From Truepera sp. (GTDB taxonomy: Bacteria; Deinococcota; Deinococci; Deinococcales; Trueperaceae), in the NCBI GenBank assembly GCA_018333895.1, contig JAGXSJ010000178.1, positions 1-54,998 of the forward strand: a stretch of 54,998 bases of DNA. The letters run 5' to 3'. The translations under genes were made by a program, and so were the position numbers. The first letter of the stretch is position 1, and the number at the start of each line of letters is the position of its first letter. Of the stretch, positions 15,671 to 23,361 are shown one piece after another. The notes beneath the pieces were generated by a model. The model was given only the letters and a program-made list of their open reading frames with translations. It was not told the origin of the DNA and did no database searches.

Positions 15671-17656
15671 ATGACGAAATACCAGCTAACGCTTACTGAA
15701 ATTGCTGAAATGAAGAGACTACCTGCCCATCTTGCCCTGGCGCTGCTGGTCGGAGCCTTGCTGCTGGGGGCGGTGTGGCTGCTAGCGCCCAAACCGGCCG
15801 GCGCGCCCGCGCTCTGTGCGGCTGCTTACACCCCTATCTACGCTATCCAAGGAAGCGGCAGCGCTACCCCGCTGGCCGGGCAGATCGTCACTACCCAGGG
15901 CGTCGTGATTGGTGACTTCCAAGGGCTCAGCCCGGCGCTAGGCGGTTTTTACTTGCAGGACCTTGCCGGCGACGACGATCCGCTAACGTCTAACGGTATC
16001 TTCATCTTTAACCGTGGCCGCACCGCCGTGAGCCTGGGGAGCGTGGTGAGGGTGACCGGTCGCGCGGAAGAGTTTCAGGATCAGACTCAGATCGGCAGCG
16101 TTACCGCCATCATCGACTGCGACATCACCGCCACCGTCGAGCCGGTTGATGTCACGCTCCCCTTCCCGGAGGACGAGGGCGGCGTGTCGTACCTCGAGCG
16201 CTTTGAGGGGATGCTGGTCCGGCTGCCGCAGGCCCTATTAGTCACCGAGCACTTCCAGCTGGGCCGCTTCGGGCAGGTAGTGCTCTCTTCGGGCGACCGC
16301 CTCTATCAGCCCACCCAAGTTACTACCCCCGGCCCGGCGGCGCTGGCGCTGCAAGCTAAGAATAACCGCAACCGCATCATCATCGACGATCACCTCAATA
16401 ACCAGAACCCTGACCCTATCCTCTTTGGCCGCGGCGGCCAGCCACTTAGCGCCGGCAACACGCTGCGCGGCGGCGACAGCGTGACCGGCATGGTCGGAGT
16501 AATGACCTATACCTGGGCTGGGCACGCAGCAAGCGGCAACGCCTTCCGGGTACGCCCGGTGGGGGCCTTGGGCGGCGGTGTGCCGGACTTTCAGCCCAGC
16601 AACCCGCGTCCCAGCACGCCTGAACCGGTCGGCGGCAGCGTGCGGGTGGCCAGCTTTAACCTGCAAAACTACTTCAATACCTTTGGGCCCGGTAACTGCA
16701 CCGCCGGTGTGGGCGGCGAGCCGGTCGACTGCCGTGGCGCGGCCAACGACCTTGAGCTCGAGCGTCAAGCCGCCAAGATCGTGGCCGCTATCGTGGGCCT
16801 TGATGCCGACGTGATCGGCTTGCAAGAGCTGGAGAACGACGGCTACGGGCCGGAGAGCGCCATCGCTGACCTGGTTGATCGTTTGAATGCGGCCACCGCC
16901 CCCGGCACCTACGCCGCTATTGACGTGGACGCCGCCACCGGCCAGCTTAATGCGCTAGGCCATGACGCTATCAAGGTCGGCTTCATCTACCGCCCGGCGA
17001 CGGTGAGGCCGGTCGGCCGGACGGCGGTCCTAAACACCGGGGCGTTCGGGCTCTTCACGACGCAAGAAGGCGTCCGCCAGCGCAATCGGCCCGCCCTGGC
17101 CCAGAGCTTCGAAGAGAACGCCAGTGGGGCCCAGTTTACTGCGGTGGTCAACCACCTCAAGTCTAAGGCCACTAGCTGCGAGGGTAACATCAGCCCGGTC
17201 AGCCCCGACCCCGACCTGGGCGACGGCCAGGGGAACTGCAACCTGACCCGCACCGCAGCGGCGCAAGAGCTTGTAGCCTGGCTGGAGATGGGTCCGACCG
17301 GCACCGGCGACCCGGACGTGCTGATTATCGGCGACCTCAACGCCTACGCCCGGGAAGACCCGATCACGGCCCTTACCGAGGCCGGCTACAGCAACCTGCT
17401 CCGGGCGCAGGCCTACACGTTTGCCTTCAGCGGCCAGTGGGGCTCACTCGACTACGCGCTGACCTCACCGACGCTGACGCCGCAGGTAGCTGGGGCGACC
17501 AGCTGGCGCATCAACGCCGATGAGCCGAGCGTGCTTAGCTACAGCACCCGCTTCAAGTCGGCCAGCCAGCTTGCTAGCCTCTACGCTCCTGATCCCTACC
17601 GCTCCTCCGACCACGACCCGGTGCTGGTGGGGTTAGCGCTCTCATCCGGCCACTGA
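15671..17656 (+). CDS. Secreted ExeM/NucH-like endonuclease/exonuclease/phosphatase-family nuclease
   Basis: 661 aa. A signal peptide core lies at residues 19-40; the in-frame ATG at 15710 (MKRLPAHLALALL) would be a more typical signal-peptide start. Residues about 60-300 form an OB/lamin-like N-terminal domain. The C-terminal half has DNase I-superfamily motifs: V-A-S-F-N-L-Q-N-Y near 328, G-L-Q-E-L-E-N-D near 382, V-N-H-L-K-S-K near 494, G-D-L-N-A-Y near 555 and S-D-H-D-P-V at the end. ExeM-type proteins are extracellular DNases; here it directly precedes DNA uptake genes. Confidence 0.9.
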   Translation: MTKYQLTLTEIAEMKRLPAHLALALLVGALLLGAVWLLAPKPAGAPALCAAAYTPIYAIQGSGSATPLAGQIVTTQGVVIGDFQGLSPALGGFYLQDLAGDDDPLTSNGIFIFNRGRTAVSLGSVVRVTGRAEEFQDQTQIGSVTAIIDCDITATVEPVDVTLPFPEDEGGVSYLERFEGMLVRLPQALLVTEHFQLGRFGQVVLSSGDRLYQPTQVTTPGPAALALQAKNNRNRIIIDDHLNNQNPDPILFGRGGQPLSAGNTLRGGDSVTGMVGVMTYTWAGHAASGNAFRVRPVGALGGGVPDFQPSNPRPSTPEPVGGSVRVASFNLQNYFNTFGPGNCTAGVGGEPVDCRGAANDLELERQAAKIVAAIVGLDADVIGLQELENDGYGPESAIADLVDRLNAATAPGTYAAIDVDAATGQLNALGHDAIKVGFIYRPATVRPVGRTAVLNTGAFGLFTTQEGVRQRNRPALAQSFEENASGAQFTAVVNHLKSKATSCEGNISPVSPDPDLGDGQGNCNLTRTAAAQELVAWLEMGPTGTGDPDVLIIGDLNAYAREDPITALTEAGYSNLLRAQAYTFAFSGQWGSLDYALTSPTLTPQVAGATSWRINADEPSVLSYSTRFKSASQLASLYAPDPYRSSDHDPVLVGLALSSGH

Positions 17657-17689
17657 CGGCGGTTTTCACAAATACTGAGTCGCCTTAGC

Positions 17690-17791
17690 GCAGGTATCAT
17701 CTCTGCAAAGGCGTCCTGCGAGTAAACCGCAGGATAGAGAACGATTCGCAGTCCTGCGAGCACCCGCAGGATCAAACCAAATGATACCTGC
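17690..17791. repeat. Nested inverted-repeat element with two TCCTGCG hairpins
   Basis: An exact 11-bp inverted repeat, GCAGGTATCAT (17690-17700) and ATGATACCTGC (17781-17791), bounds two small hairpins of the form TCCTGCG-loop-CGCAGGA (17714-17734 with a 7-nt loop, 17752-17771 with a 6-nt loop). The same hairpin recurs at 21055-21075 and, in expanded form, at 34638-34701. No coding frame fits. Confidence 0.65.
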
Positions 17792-17925
17792 TATGATCTC
17801 GGCTCCCGGCAGCAGGCCATCCGGACGTGGCAGCGCGTGCAGTAACCAGGTCCAAACGGGGGTCCTGCCATCGCCCTGATCTACCGGTCGCAGCCGCTCA
17901 AAGACGCTCCGCACTAAAGCGGCAC

Positions 17926-17954
17926 TTGCATGGCAAGCCGCAGTTTTTTATCCT
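17926..17954 (+). promoter_or_regulatory. comEA promoter, leaderless type
   Basis: TTGCAT (17926-17931), a 17-bp spacer and TATCCT (17949-17954), with the comEA ATG 6 nt downstream. This is the best -35/-10 pair among the leaderless-type promoters in the window. Confidence 0.65.
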
Positions 17955-17960
17955 AACGCC

Positions 17961-18461
17961 ATGACCGCGCGGCACGAGGGCTGGCTGACCTGGGCGCTTG
18001 TTATCCTGTGTGGCGTGCTGGTGGCAGTTAACCTGGGGCCGCGGCTGTGGGCGCCGCCGGTGGCGGTAATTCGCGAGCAGCCCCCCATCGTGGTATCGAT
18101 CGCCGGGGCGGTGCAGCAGCCCGGGGTCTATGAGCTGCCGTGGGGAGCGCGCGTAGCCGACTTGATTGCGACAGCCGGGGGCGTAACCGCCGAGGCCGAA
18201 GCGACGCTGATCAATCCGGCTATGGCGCTCGATGCTGGTTCGATGGTCTTTGTCCCCTACGCCAGGGCCGATGGCGGCGACCCCCGGATCAGCCTCAACT
18301 CGGCCTTGCAGCGCGAGCTTATGCTGCTGCCGGGGATCGGGCCGGTGTTGGCGCAGCGGATCATCGAAGCGCGCCCGTTCTTTTCGGTCGATGAACTCCT
18401 CGCCGTGCGGGGGATCGGGCCGGCCACGCTCGAGCGGCTGCGCCCGCTGGTGAAGCCGTGA
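17961..18461 (+). CDS. comEA: Competence DNA receptor ComEA
   Basis: 166 aa: N-terminal TM anchor (10-28), an SLBB-type domain (about 42-95, V-S-I-A-G-A-V-Q-Q-P-G-V-Y), and a C-terminal helix-hairpin-helix pair (L-P-G-I-G-P-V-L-A-Q-R-I-I near 119-130; V-R-G-I-G-P-A-T-L near 148-156). This is the standard ComEA layout; it binds incoming double-stranded DNA and hands it to ComEC. The stop codon overlaps the comEC GTG. Confidence 0.94.
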   Translation: MTARHEGWLTWALVILCGVLVAVNLGPRLWAPPVAVIREQPPIVVSIAGAVQQPGVYELPWGARVADLIATAGGVTAEAEATLINPAMALDAGSMVFVPYARADGGDPRISLNSALQRELMLLPGIGPVLAQRIIEARPFFSVDELLAVRGIGPATLERLRPLVKP

Positions 18462-20680
18462 GCGCGACCCGCTCCCATCTAGTGCCAAAAGCTGAGGAGC
18501 CGGCGGTTTTTGTCCCCTGGTCATTACCCGCAGCGGGCTGCTTGGCCCTGGGTGTGGCGCTGGCCGGGCTAGGCGCCCCGTGGTGGATGAGCTTCCTGGG
18601 CCTGGCCCTGCTCATTCTCTACCGCCAACCTAGTTGGGGACGGCTTATCGCTGTAAGCACGCTGCTTATCCCCCTGGGCTATCTCCGTTACGAGCTGTGG
18701 GCCAATCAGCCCGACCCGCTAGCCGGACGCTACGAGCAGCGCCTGACCCTGACGGGTGTAAGCGACGGGCGCTATCTGACGCTGGACGACCCGGCTGGGG
18801 TGCGGGTAGTGCTGTCGCCGCGGGGGGCCGTGCCGCCAGGCCGCGCTACGGTAGTGGGCGACTTGCGCGTGCCGTCAGGGAAACGCAACCCCGGCGACTT
18901 CGATTACCGGGGCTATCTGGCGCGGCGTGGCGTCAGAGCGCAGCTATTGGTGCGGGAAGTGAGCGATTTTAGCGCCGCCCGGCCCGACTTTAAGACCCGG
19001 TTGGCGCAAGGAGTGGCAGCCGGACTCAACGAGCGAGCGGCGGGCCTGCAGCTGGCCATGACCCTGGGTATCCGCGAGAACTTAGGCGAACTGCGCGAGG
19101 TCTTTGCCGCCTCCGGGTTGGCCCACATCCTGGCGCTGTCGGGGCTGCATGTCGGCATCCTGATGGGGGCACTCGGTCTGCTGCTGCGGCCGCTCGGGCT
19201 GTGGCGCTATCCAGCCTTGCTGGCGCTGCTAGTGGGCTTTGTGTGGCTGGTAGGGCCTACGCCGAGCGTGGTGCGTGCCGCCGCCATGACCGGCGCGGTT
19301 ATCCTCTTGCTGTGGCTGGGTGGCGGGCGACTGGCGCCCTGGCCGGCGCTGGGCTTGGCTGCGCTGCTCACGCTGCTCTATAACCCGTCGTGGCTCTTTG
19401 ATCTCTCCTTTCAACTCTCCTATCTGGCGGTTATCGGCATCCTGACCTTCGCTACCCCCGTAATGACCCGCCTGGTGGAGGATACGCGCCGCCTTAAATG
19501 GTGGCACTGGCGGACCCTGCTGCTTGGCGGAGCGATAGTCAGTGCCTCGGCGCAAGTGCTGAGCCTGCCGCTGGTAGCATCAAGCTTTGGCAGCGTCCCC
19601 CTCTTTAGCCCGCTCGTTAATGTGCTAGCCATCCCGTTGGCGACGCTGCTGGTCCCGCTGGGGTTCATGGCGGCGCTCCTGGGGAGTGTCTCGCTGAGCC
19701 TGGCCCAGCTTGTCAACGGCTTAACCGGGGCTATCGCCGGGCTGCTGCTAAGCTGGGCCGACATTGCCGCACGCTGGCCTAATTTGGTATGGGGGGAGGT
19801 AGAGCCTATCGGCTACGCCCTCTACTTCATCGGCTGCGCGGCGGCGGCGCTGGTGGCCTGGCGGAAGCTGCGCCCGTGGCGTGGCGCGCTGGTGATTATG
19901 GCCGCCATCCTCGGCTCGATGGCCGTTACCGCTACCGACCCGCGCCTGCCAGAGATCGTCTTCTTGGATGTAGGCCAAGGGGACTCAGTGCTAATCCGCC
20001 TGCCGGGCCGGGTGGAGATTTTGGTCGATGGCGGCGGCACCCCTTTTTCCGACTTCGATGTGGGCAAGCATACGGTGGTGCCGGCGCTAAGGGCGCTCGG
20101 CGTGACGCGGCTCGAGCTAGTCATCGCCACCCACTCCTCCGCCGACCATGCCGAAGGGCTAGCCAGCGTGCTCAACCAGGTGCCGGTCGATCAGCTCATC
20201 ATCGGTATCCCGACGCCCGGCAAGCGCGTCTTCGATGAGCTGATGGCGGCCGCCGAGCGCAATCGGGTGCCGGTTACCGAGGTGCGGCGCGGGGAGTCGC
20301 TGCGGCTTGGGAAGGCCCGGCTCGATGTCCTCAACCCACCGCGGCGCGCCTACGCCGAGGAAAACGACAACTCGGTGGTGCTTGCCCTCTACTACCGCGA
20401 GCAGCCGTGGGCGCTGCTGCTAGGCGACCTGTCGGCGGCGGTCGAGCAGGAGATCGCTTTCCCCGATGTCGCCATCTTAATGGTGCCGCACCACGGCTCG
20501 CGCTTTTCGACCTCGGACAAGCTGCTAACCGCTAGCCGCCCCCTCAAGGCGGTCATCTCCTACGGGCGCAACAACTACGGCCACCCCCATCCCACGGTGA
20601 TCGCGCGCCTGATGGAGCACGGCGTGACGATCCGCGAGACCTTCCGCGAGGGGGCGGTGCGGGTGCGCTTGGTCCCGTGA
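18458..20680 (+). CDS. comEC: DNA uptake channel ComEC/Rec2
   Basis: 740 aa, GTG start overlapping the comEA stop (GTGA), so the two are translationally coupled. Order: N-terminal TM helices and OB-like domain (1-180), the competence domain with many TM helices (about 190-480, including L-A-H-I-L-A-L-S-G-L-H-V-G), and a C-terminal metallo-beta-lactamase domain with F-L-D-V-G-Q-G-D-S near 503 and T-H-S-S-A-D-H-A-E-G near 557. The metal-site motif T-H-x3-D-H is intact, so the nuclease-like domain is probably active. Moves single-stranded DNA through the inner membrane. Confidence 0.95.
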   Translation: MSATRSHLVPKAEEPAVFVPWSLPAAGCLALGVALAGLGAPWWMSFLGLALLILYRQPSWGRLIAVSTLLIPLGYLRYELWANQPDPLAGRYEQRLTLTGVSDGRYLTLDDPAGVRVVLSPRGAVPPGRATVVGDLRVPSGKRNPGDFDYRGYLARRGVRAQLLVREVSDFSAARPDFKTRLAQGVAAGLNERAAGLQLAMTLGIRENLGELREVFAASGLAHILALSGLHVGILMGALGLLLRPLGLWRYPALLALLVGFVWLVGPTPSVVRAAAMTGAVILLLWLGGGRLAPWPALGLAALLTLLYNPSWLFDLSFQLSYLAVIGILTFATPVMTRLVEDTRRLKWWHWRTLLLGGAIVSASAQVLSLPLVASSFGSVPLFSPLVNVLAIPLATLLVPLGFMAALLGSVSLSLAQLVNGLTGAIAGLLLSWADIAARWPNLVWGEVEPIGYALYFIGCAAAALVAWRKLRPWRGALVIMAAILGSMAVTATDPRLPEIVFLDVGQGDSVLIRLPGRVEILVDGGGTPFSDFDVGKHTVVPALRALGVTRLELVIATHSSADHAEGLASVLNQVPVDQLIIGIPTPGKRVFDELMAAAERNRVPVTEVRRGESLRLGKARLDVLNPPRRAYAEENDNSVVLALYYREQPWALLLGDLSAAVEQEIAFPDVAILMVPHHGSRFSTSDKLLTASRPLKAVISYGRNNYGHPHPTVIARLMEHGVTIRETFREGAVRVRLVP

Positions 20681-20683
20681 AAG

Positions 20684-21189
20684 CTAGGGGCTCCTCCCAG
20701 GCCGGATGTGCAAGTAACAGCAGCCATCCTTGCCCGGCTGCCAGGTCTCGGCGGAGAAGGCAAAGCCCGCCCCCTCGAAGGTACCGTAGTCCACCTGCGC
20801 AGCGATGGCGCAGAGCCGCGCCACCTGGTCCTGGCCGAGTCCAGCCTCGAGCCACGCCTCTTTTAGCGGACAGCGGTGAAACTTGATCTCTAGCCCGGTC
20901 TCGTCACAGCGCACCACTTCAGGAGCAAACATCTCGCCGCCATCGGGGATACCTGAGAGGAACGTCTCCTTGAGCCCTTCTAGGTCGCTCGGGGCATAGC
21001 CGCTGAAGCGCCGGCCTAGCTCGAGCCCACGCCGGTAGATGGCGCGGCCCAGCATCCTGCGCACAAGTCGCAGGACGCGGCCCGCTCCTCATCAAGCTCT
21101 TCGCGCAATACCTCAAATAGCTGGTGGTAGATCATAGCCCGATTCTTGAACGAGGCGTAAAGCTCTTCCCGGAGTTCTGTCTCAGCCAT
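20684..21189 (-). pseudogene. Frameshifted L-2-amino-thiazoline-4-carboxylate hydrolase-like gene
   Basis: The 5' part starts at the ATG ending at 21189 (MAETELREELYASFKNRAMI) and reads about 37 codons of sensible alpha-helical protein. The rest, ending at 20684, lies in another frame (R-A-I-Y-R-R-G-L-E-L-G ... C-P-L-K-E-A-W-L-E-A-G ... D-Y-G-T-F-E-G-A-G-F ... C-C-Y-L-H-I-R), which has the features of the ATC-hydrolase family. The frames differ by two bases and the switch falls exactly on the hairpin TCCTGCG-CACAAGT-CGCAGGA (21055-21075). Dropping about 23 bp around the hairpin restores one frame (EERAALGRAIYRRG). A GTG at 21064 could still express the 126-aa C-terminal part. Confidence 0.72.
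21055..21075. repeat. TCCTGCG...CGCAGGA hairpin, copy inside a gene
   Basis: Perfect 7-bp stem with 7-nt loop, identical in stem to 17714-17734. It sits at the frame switch of the ATC-hydrolase-like gene. Confidence 0.65.
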
Positions 21190-21200
21190 GGCGGTCTCCT

Positions 21201-21360
21201 TCGAAAATCGGTAGTCGAGTATTCAAGTATTCAAGTATTCGAGTAGGGGCAAAACCCTTAAGCCTAGTAGTCTCTCAGGCTCTCAGTCTGTCAGCCGGTG
21301 GTTTTGCTGATAGCCTGACTAGCTGAAAGACTGATCGCCTTTTCATCCTCGGTGGTGAAC
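21201..21360. repeat. Composite intergenic repeat, copy A
   Basis: Order of modules: CCTTCGAAAATCGGTAGTC, then the AAGTATTC periodic tract (21212-21246), AAAACCCTTAAGCC, a CTCAGGCTCTCAGTCTGTCAG tract, and CTGATAGCCTG. CAGGCTCTCAG (21276-21286) pairs imperfectly with CTGATAGCCTG (21307-21317). The same modules in the same order occur at 49051-49180. Confidence 0.6.
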
Positions 21361-21381
21361 GATAGCTCATGGGCGATTCCC

Positions 21382-22185
21382 TCAAGAGACTACCGTTCCC
21401 CGGCCAGCTAACGCCCGCCGCACCGGTTGCGCCATTCTAGCATCGCCCAAGATCACCCGCCTCACTCCACCCTGCACGGCTTCGGCAGCGCCGAGAACCT
21501 TCTTTTTCATCCGGTCTTGGGCGAACTCCAGATATTCCTCCACCCGATCCGCCGGAATCTCGGGGATGAGCGAGGCTTCATTAGGGAAGTCGCGCAACAA
21601 GCCGGGCACGTTCGATAGCAGTAGCAGCGCCTCGGCCTTCACGGCCACCGCTACCGCCGCCGCGGCGCGGTCGCCGTCGACGTTGACGGCTACCCCCTCA
21701 AAGCTACTGCCGGGCGGCGTCAGCACCGGTAGATAGCCGTTGTCGAGCAGGAGCTGTAACAGGTGCATATTGACCTTCTCCACCGTGCCGGTATAGTCAC
21801 CGCGCAAGAGTTTGACCTTGCCCTCCTCAACCATCCGCACTGAATTTTTGTGCTTCCCCTCGAAGAGGCGCCCGTCGAGGCCAGAGAGGCCCACCGCGTT
21901 GACGCCGCGCCGCTGCAAGCGCTCTACGATCCCCTTGTTCATCTTGCCGCAGTAGACCATGGCGAAGATTTCGATGGTCTGGCGGTCAGTAAAGCGGCTG
22001 GTATAGCCGCTCGGGCTGGTGACGAACTTAGGCGGATGGCCGAGCGCTTCGGCTAAGCGGGTAGTCTCCGCGCTGCCGCCGTGGATCAAGATGAGCTTTT
22101 GCCCCTCTTGCCAGAGCGCTGCTACGTCGTCACACAGGAGATCGTAGTCGATCCCTACCGAACCGCCTACCTTGACCACGATCAT
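21382..22185 (-). CDS. lysZ: [LysW]-aminoadipate/acetylglutamate kinase LysZ
   Basis: 267 aa amino acid kinase. Seen: MIVVKVGGS at the N-terminus, I-H-G-G-S-A-E-T near 34-41, the D-R-Q-T-I-E-I-F-A-M-V-Y-C-G segment near 67-80, R-G-D-Y-T-G-T-V near 128-135 and L-S-N-V-P-G-L-L near 193-200. The M-V-Y-C-G and R-G-D-Y-T-G-T-V-E patterns are those of Thermus-type LysZ, which phosphorylates LysW-bound alpha-aminoadipate in lysine synthesis, rather than ordinary ArgB. An ArgB-like side role is possible. Its ATG overlaps the vapC stop as ATGA. Confidence 0.9.
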   Translation of the reverse strand: MIVVKVGGSVGIDYDLLCDDVAALWQEGQKLILIHGGSAETTRLAEALGHPPKFVTSPSGYTSRFTDRQTIEIFAMVYCGKMNKGIVERLQRRGVNAVGLSGLDGRLFEGKHKNSVRMVEEGKVKLLRGDYTGTVEKVNMHLLQLLLDNGYLPVLTPPGSSFEGVAVNVDGDRAAAAVAVAVKAEALLLLSNVPGLLRDFPNEASLIPEIPADRVEEYLEFAQDRMKKKVLGAAEAVQGGVRRVILGDARMAQPVRRALAGRGTVVS

Positions 22186-22598
22186 GGCAGTAGCTCCAGA
22201 TAACCTAACGAAGGCGCTGCAACGAAGTGAAAGTGCCTTCGATCGAGGGTAAGCACTCGACGAATCCCGTGATGCTCGGCCAGAGCTATTAGACTAGCGT
22301 CGACAAAACCTATTTCTGCATCGGCGTAGCGTTCCATGAGCTGATATGTCAACTCCAGATCACGCAATTCAGCATTTAGCAAAGCGACCCTTCCGCTGAT
22401 GAGACTGGCTAGGAATCTGCGAGCTGACAGCGAACCAAAGCGCTTGCTGGCCAAATAATCGACCTCGCACAAAATGGTGGACGGGACGATCAAGGTCTGA
22501 AGGTAGGTCTTCGCCGCCTCATGAGCGGGATCGCTCTTGTCGAGCAGCGCCAGAACGCCGCTCGTATCAGCGAGAACGCTCACGCTGTCGGTGAGCAT
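22182..22598 (-). CDS. VapC-type PIN-domain toxin
   Basis: 138 aa PIN-domain ribonuclease. Acidic active-site positions are visible: V-L-A-D-T-S-G near residues 8-14, C-E-V-D-Y-L near 44-49, F-V-D-A-S-L near 98-103, and the following L-T-L-D-R-R-H-F. GGAG lies 4 nt before the ATG; a GTG five codons later is an alternative. The start overlaps the RHH antitoxin gene by about 30 bp, and the stop overlaps the lysZ ATG by 4 bp, so toxin and lysine gene are coupled. Confidence 0.9.
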   Translation of the reverse strand: MLTDSVSVLADTSGVLALLDKSDPAHEAAKTYLQTLIVPSTILCEVDYLASKRFGSLSARRFLASLISGRVALLNAELRDLELTYQLMERYADAEIGFVDASLIALAEHHGIRRVLTLDRRHFHFVAAPSLGYLELLP

Positions 22599-22857
22599 GC
22601 CACTCCGTCAGGATCTGTTCATACTCATCTTCAAGCAACTTGCCAAAGAGCTCTTCAGCGCGTTCGGCGATCCTTGCTCCGCCACTATCTACCATACCAA
22701 CCCAATCCGGGGCCCCCTGGGACTCACGGGCGGCCGTTGCCACGTGCGCAGCAAGTGCCTCGCGAATCAGCTCCGCCTTGGAGCGGCCCTGCTGCCTGGC
22801 GAGCCGGGCGAGCTCCAGGTCGGTCCGGTCGTCAAGATAAACCGTCGTCCGCTTCAT
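22567..22857 (-). CDS. Ribbon-helix-helix antitoxin (VapB/CopG-like)
   Basis: 96 aa. The N-terminus M-K-R-T-T-V-Y-L-D-D-R-T-D-L-E-L-A-R-L-A followed by G-R-S-K-A-E-L-I-R-E-A-L is a clear RHH_1 DNA-binding fold. The acidic/charged C-terminal half should bind the PIN toxin encoded next. No Shine-Dalgarno; TAGCAT (22865-22870, reverse) is 7 nt from the ATG, a leaderless start. RHH antitoxins repress their own promoter, which would then also drive lysZ (inference). Confidence 0.88.
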   Translation of the reverse strand: MKRTTVYLDDRTDLELARLARQQGRSKAELIREALAAHVATAARESQGAPDWVGMVDSGGARIAERAEELFGKLLEDEYEQILTEWHAHRQRERSR

Positions 22858-22975
22858 GCCATATATGCTAGCACCTTCAGCCGCCCAACTCGCTCCGGTA
22901 GGCTGCCGGCAAGAGCTCTCTGGCGGGCTGACCCGCCCGGCCAAGTCGTAGACGTGAGGCCCGTTTCGCCGGTGA

Positions 22976-23110
22976 TGTGCGACTATCCTGCCGGTAGGCC
23001 ACAGCGACCCGGCCTTTACCACCCGGCTGTACACGCACTTGTTTGAAGACGACCGGCGAGCCGCCGGCGTCAACCTGGCTGAAGCTTTTAGAAAGGGGCC
23101 GGCGAACTAA
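22976..23110 (+). pseudogene. 3' remnant of a tyrosine recombinase/integrase
   Basis: The frame ending at TAA 23108-23110 reads C-A-T-I-L-P-V-G-H-S-D-P-A-F-T-T-R-L-Y-T-H-L-F-E-D-D-R-R-A-A-G. This matches the integrase C-terminus: the C-A-T-x-L that follows the R-H motif, then L-G-H-S and the catalytic-Tyr region (Y-T-H-L-F). A TGA at 22973 precedes it and about a dozen codons seem lost between CATIL and VGHS. It points toward the tRNA-Lys gene 113 bp away, the usual position of an integrase at an attachment site. Confidence 0.6.
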
Positions 23111-23177
23111 TACGTTCGCTGCGCTCAGTACAAGGCTGATTGCAGTCAAGATTGCAGTCAAACCGCCTAAAATGGCC

Positions 23178-23207
23178 AAACGCACGGTGTTGATACCGTG
23201 CGTTTTT
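23178..23207. terminator. Strong hairpin terminator, probably bidirectional
   Basis: An 11-bp perfect stem, AAACGCACGGT and ACCGTGCGTTT, with a 6-nt loop and five T on the plus strand. It lies just downstream of the minus-strand tRNA-Lys gene and downstream of the plus-strand integrase remnant. Confidence 0.7.
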
Positions 23208-23222
23208 ACGTCTGTGACTTGG

Positions 23223-23295
<73 letters not shown>

Positions 23296-23361
23296 CCGCC
23301 CCAGCAGTTTAGCAGATTCTAACCTAGTGCTGCCTTGGCCATACATGATAGACTAACCGAA

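Larger units (their letters stand above)
17657..17960. other. 304-bp intergenic region with nested inverted repeats
   Basis: Contains no gene I can support. It carries a nested repeat (17690-17791) and the comEA promoter at its right end. Confidence 0.6.

Noticed and set aside
17690-17791. Small RNA gene or attachment site
   Set aside because: Inverted repeats are clear but there is no promoter, terminator T-run or core duplication to support either.
18458-20680. Several long frames antisense to or shifted within comEC, ccmF and other GC-rich genes
   Set aside because: They are shadows caused by high GC in the third codon position; the true genes carry clear family motifs.
22640-23046. Plus-strand frames across the vapB gene as a full integrase
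   Set aside because: Only the last 44 codons show integrase similarity; upstream frames are antisense to vapB and interrupted.
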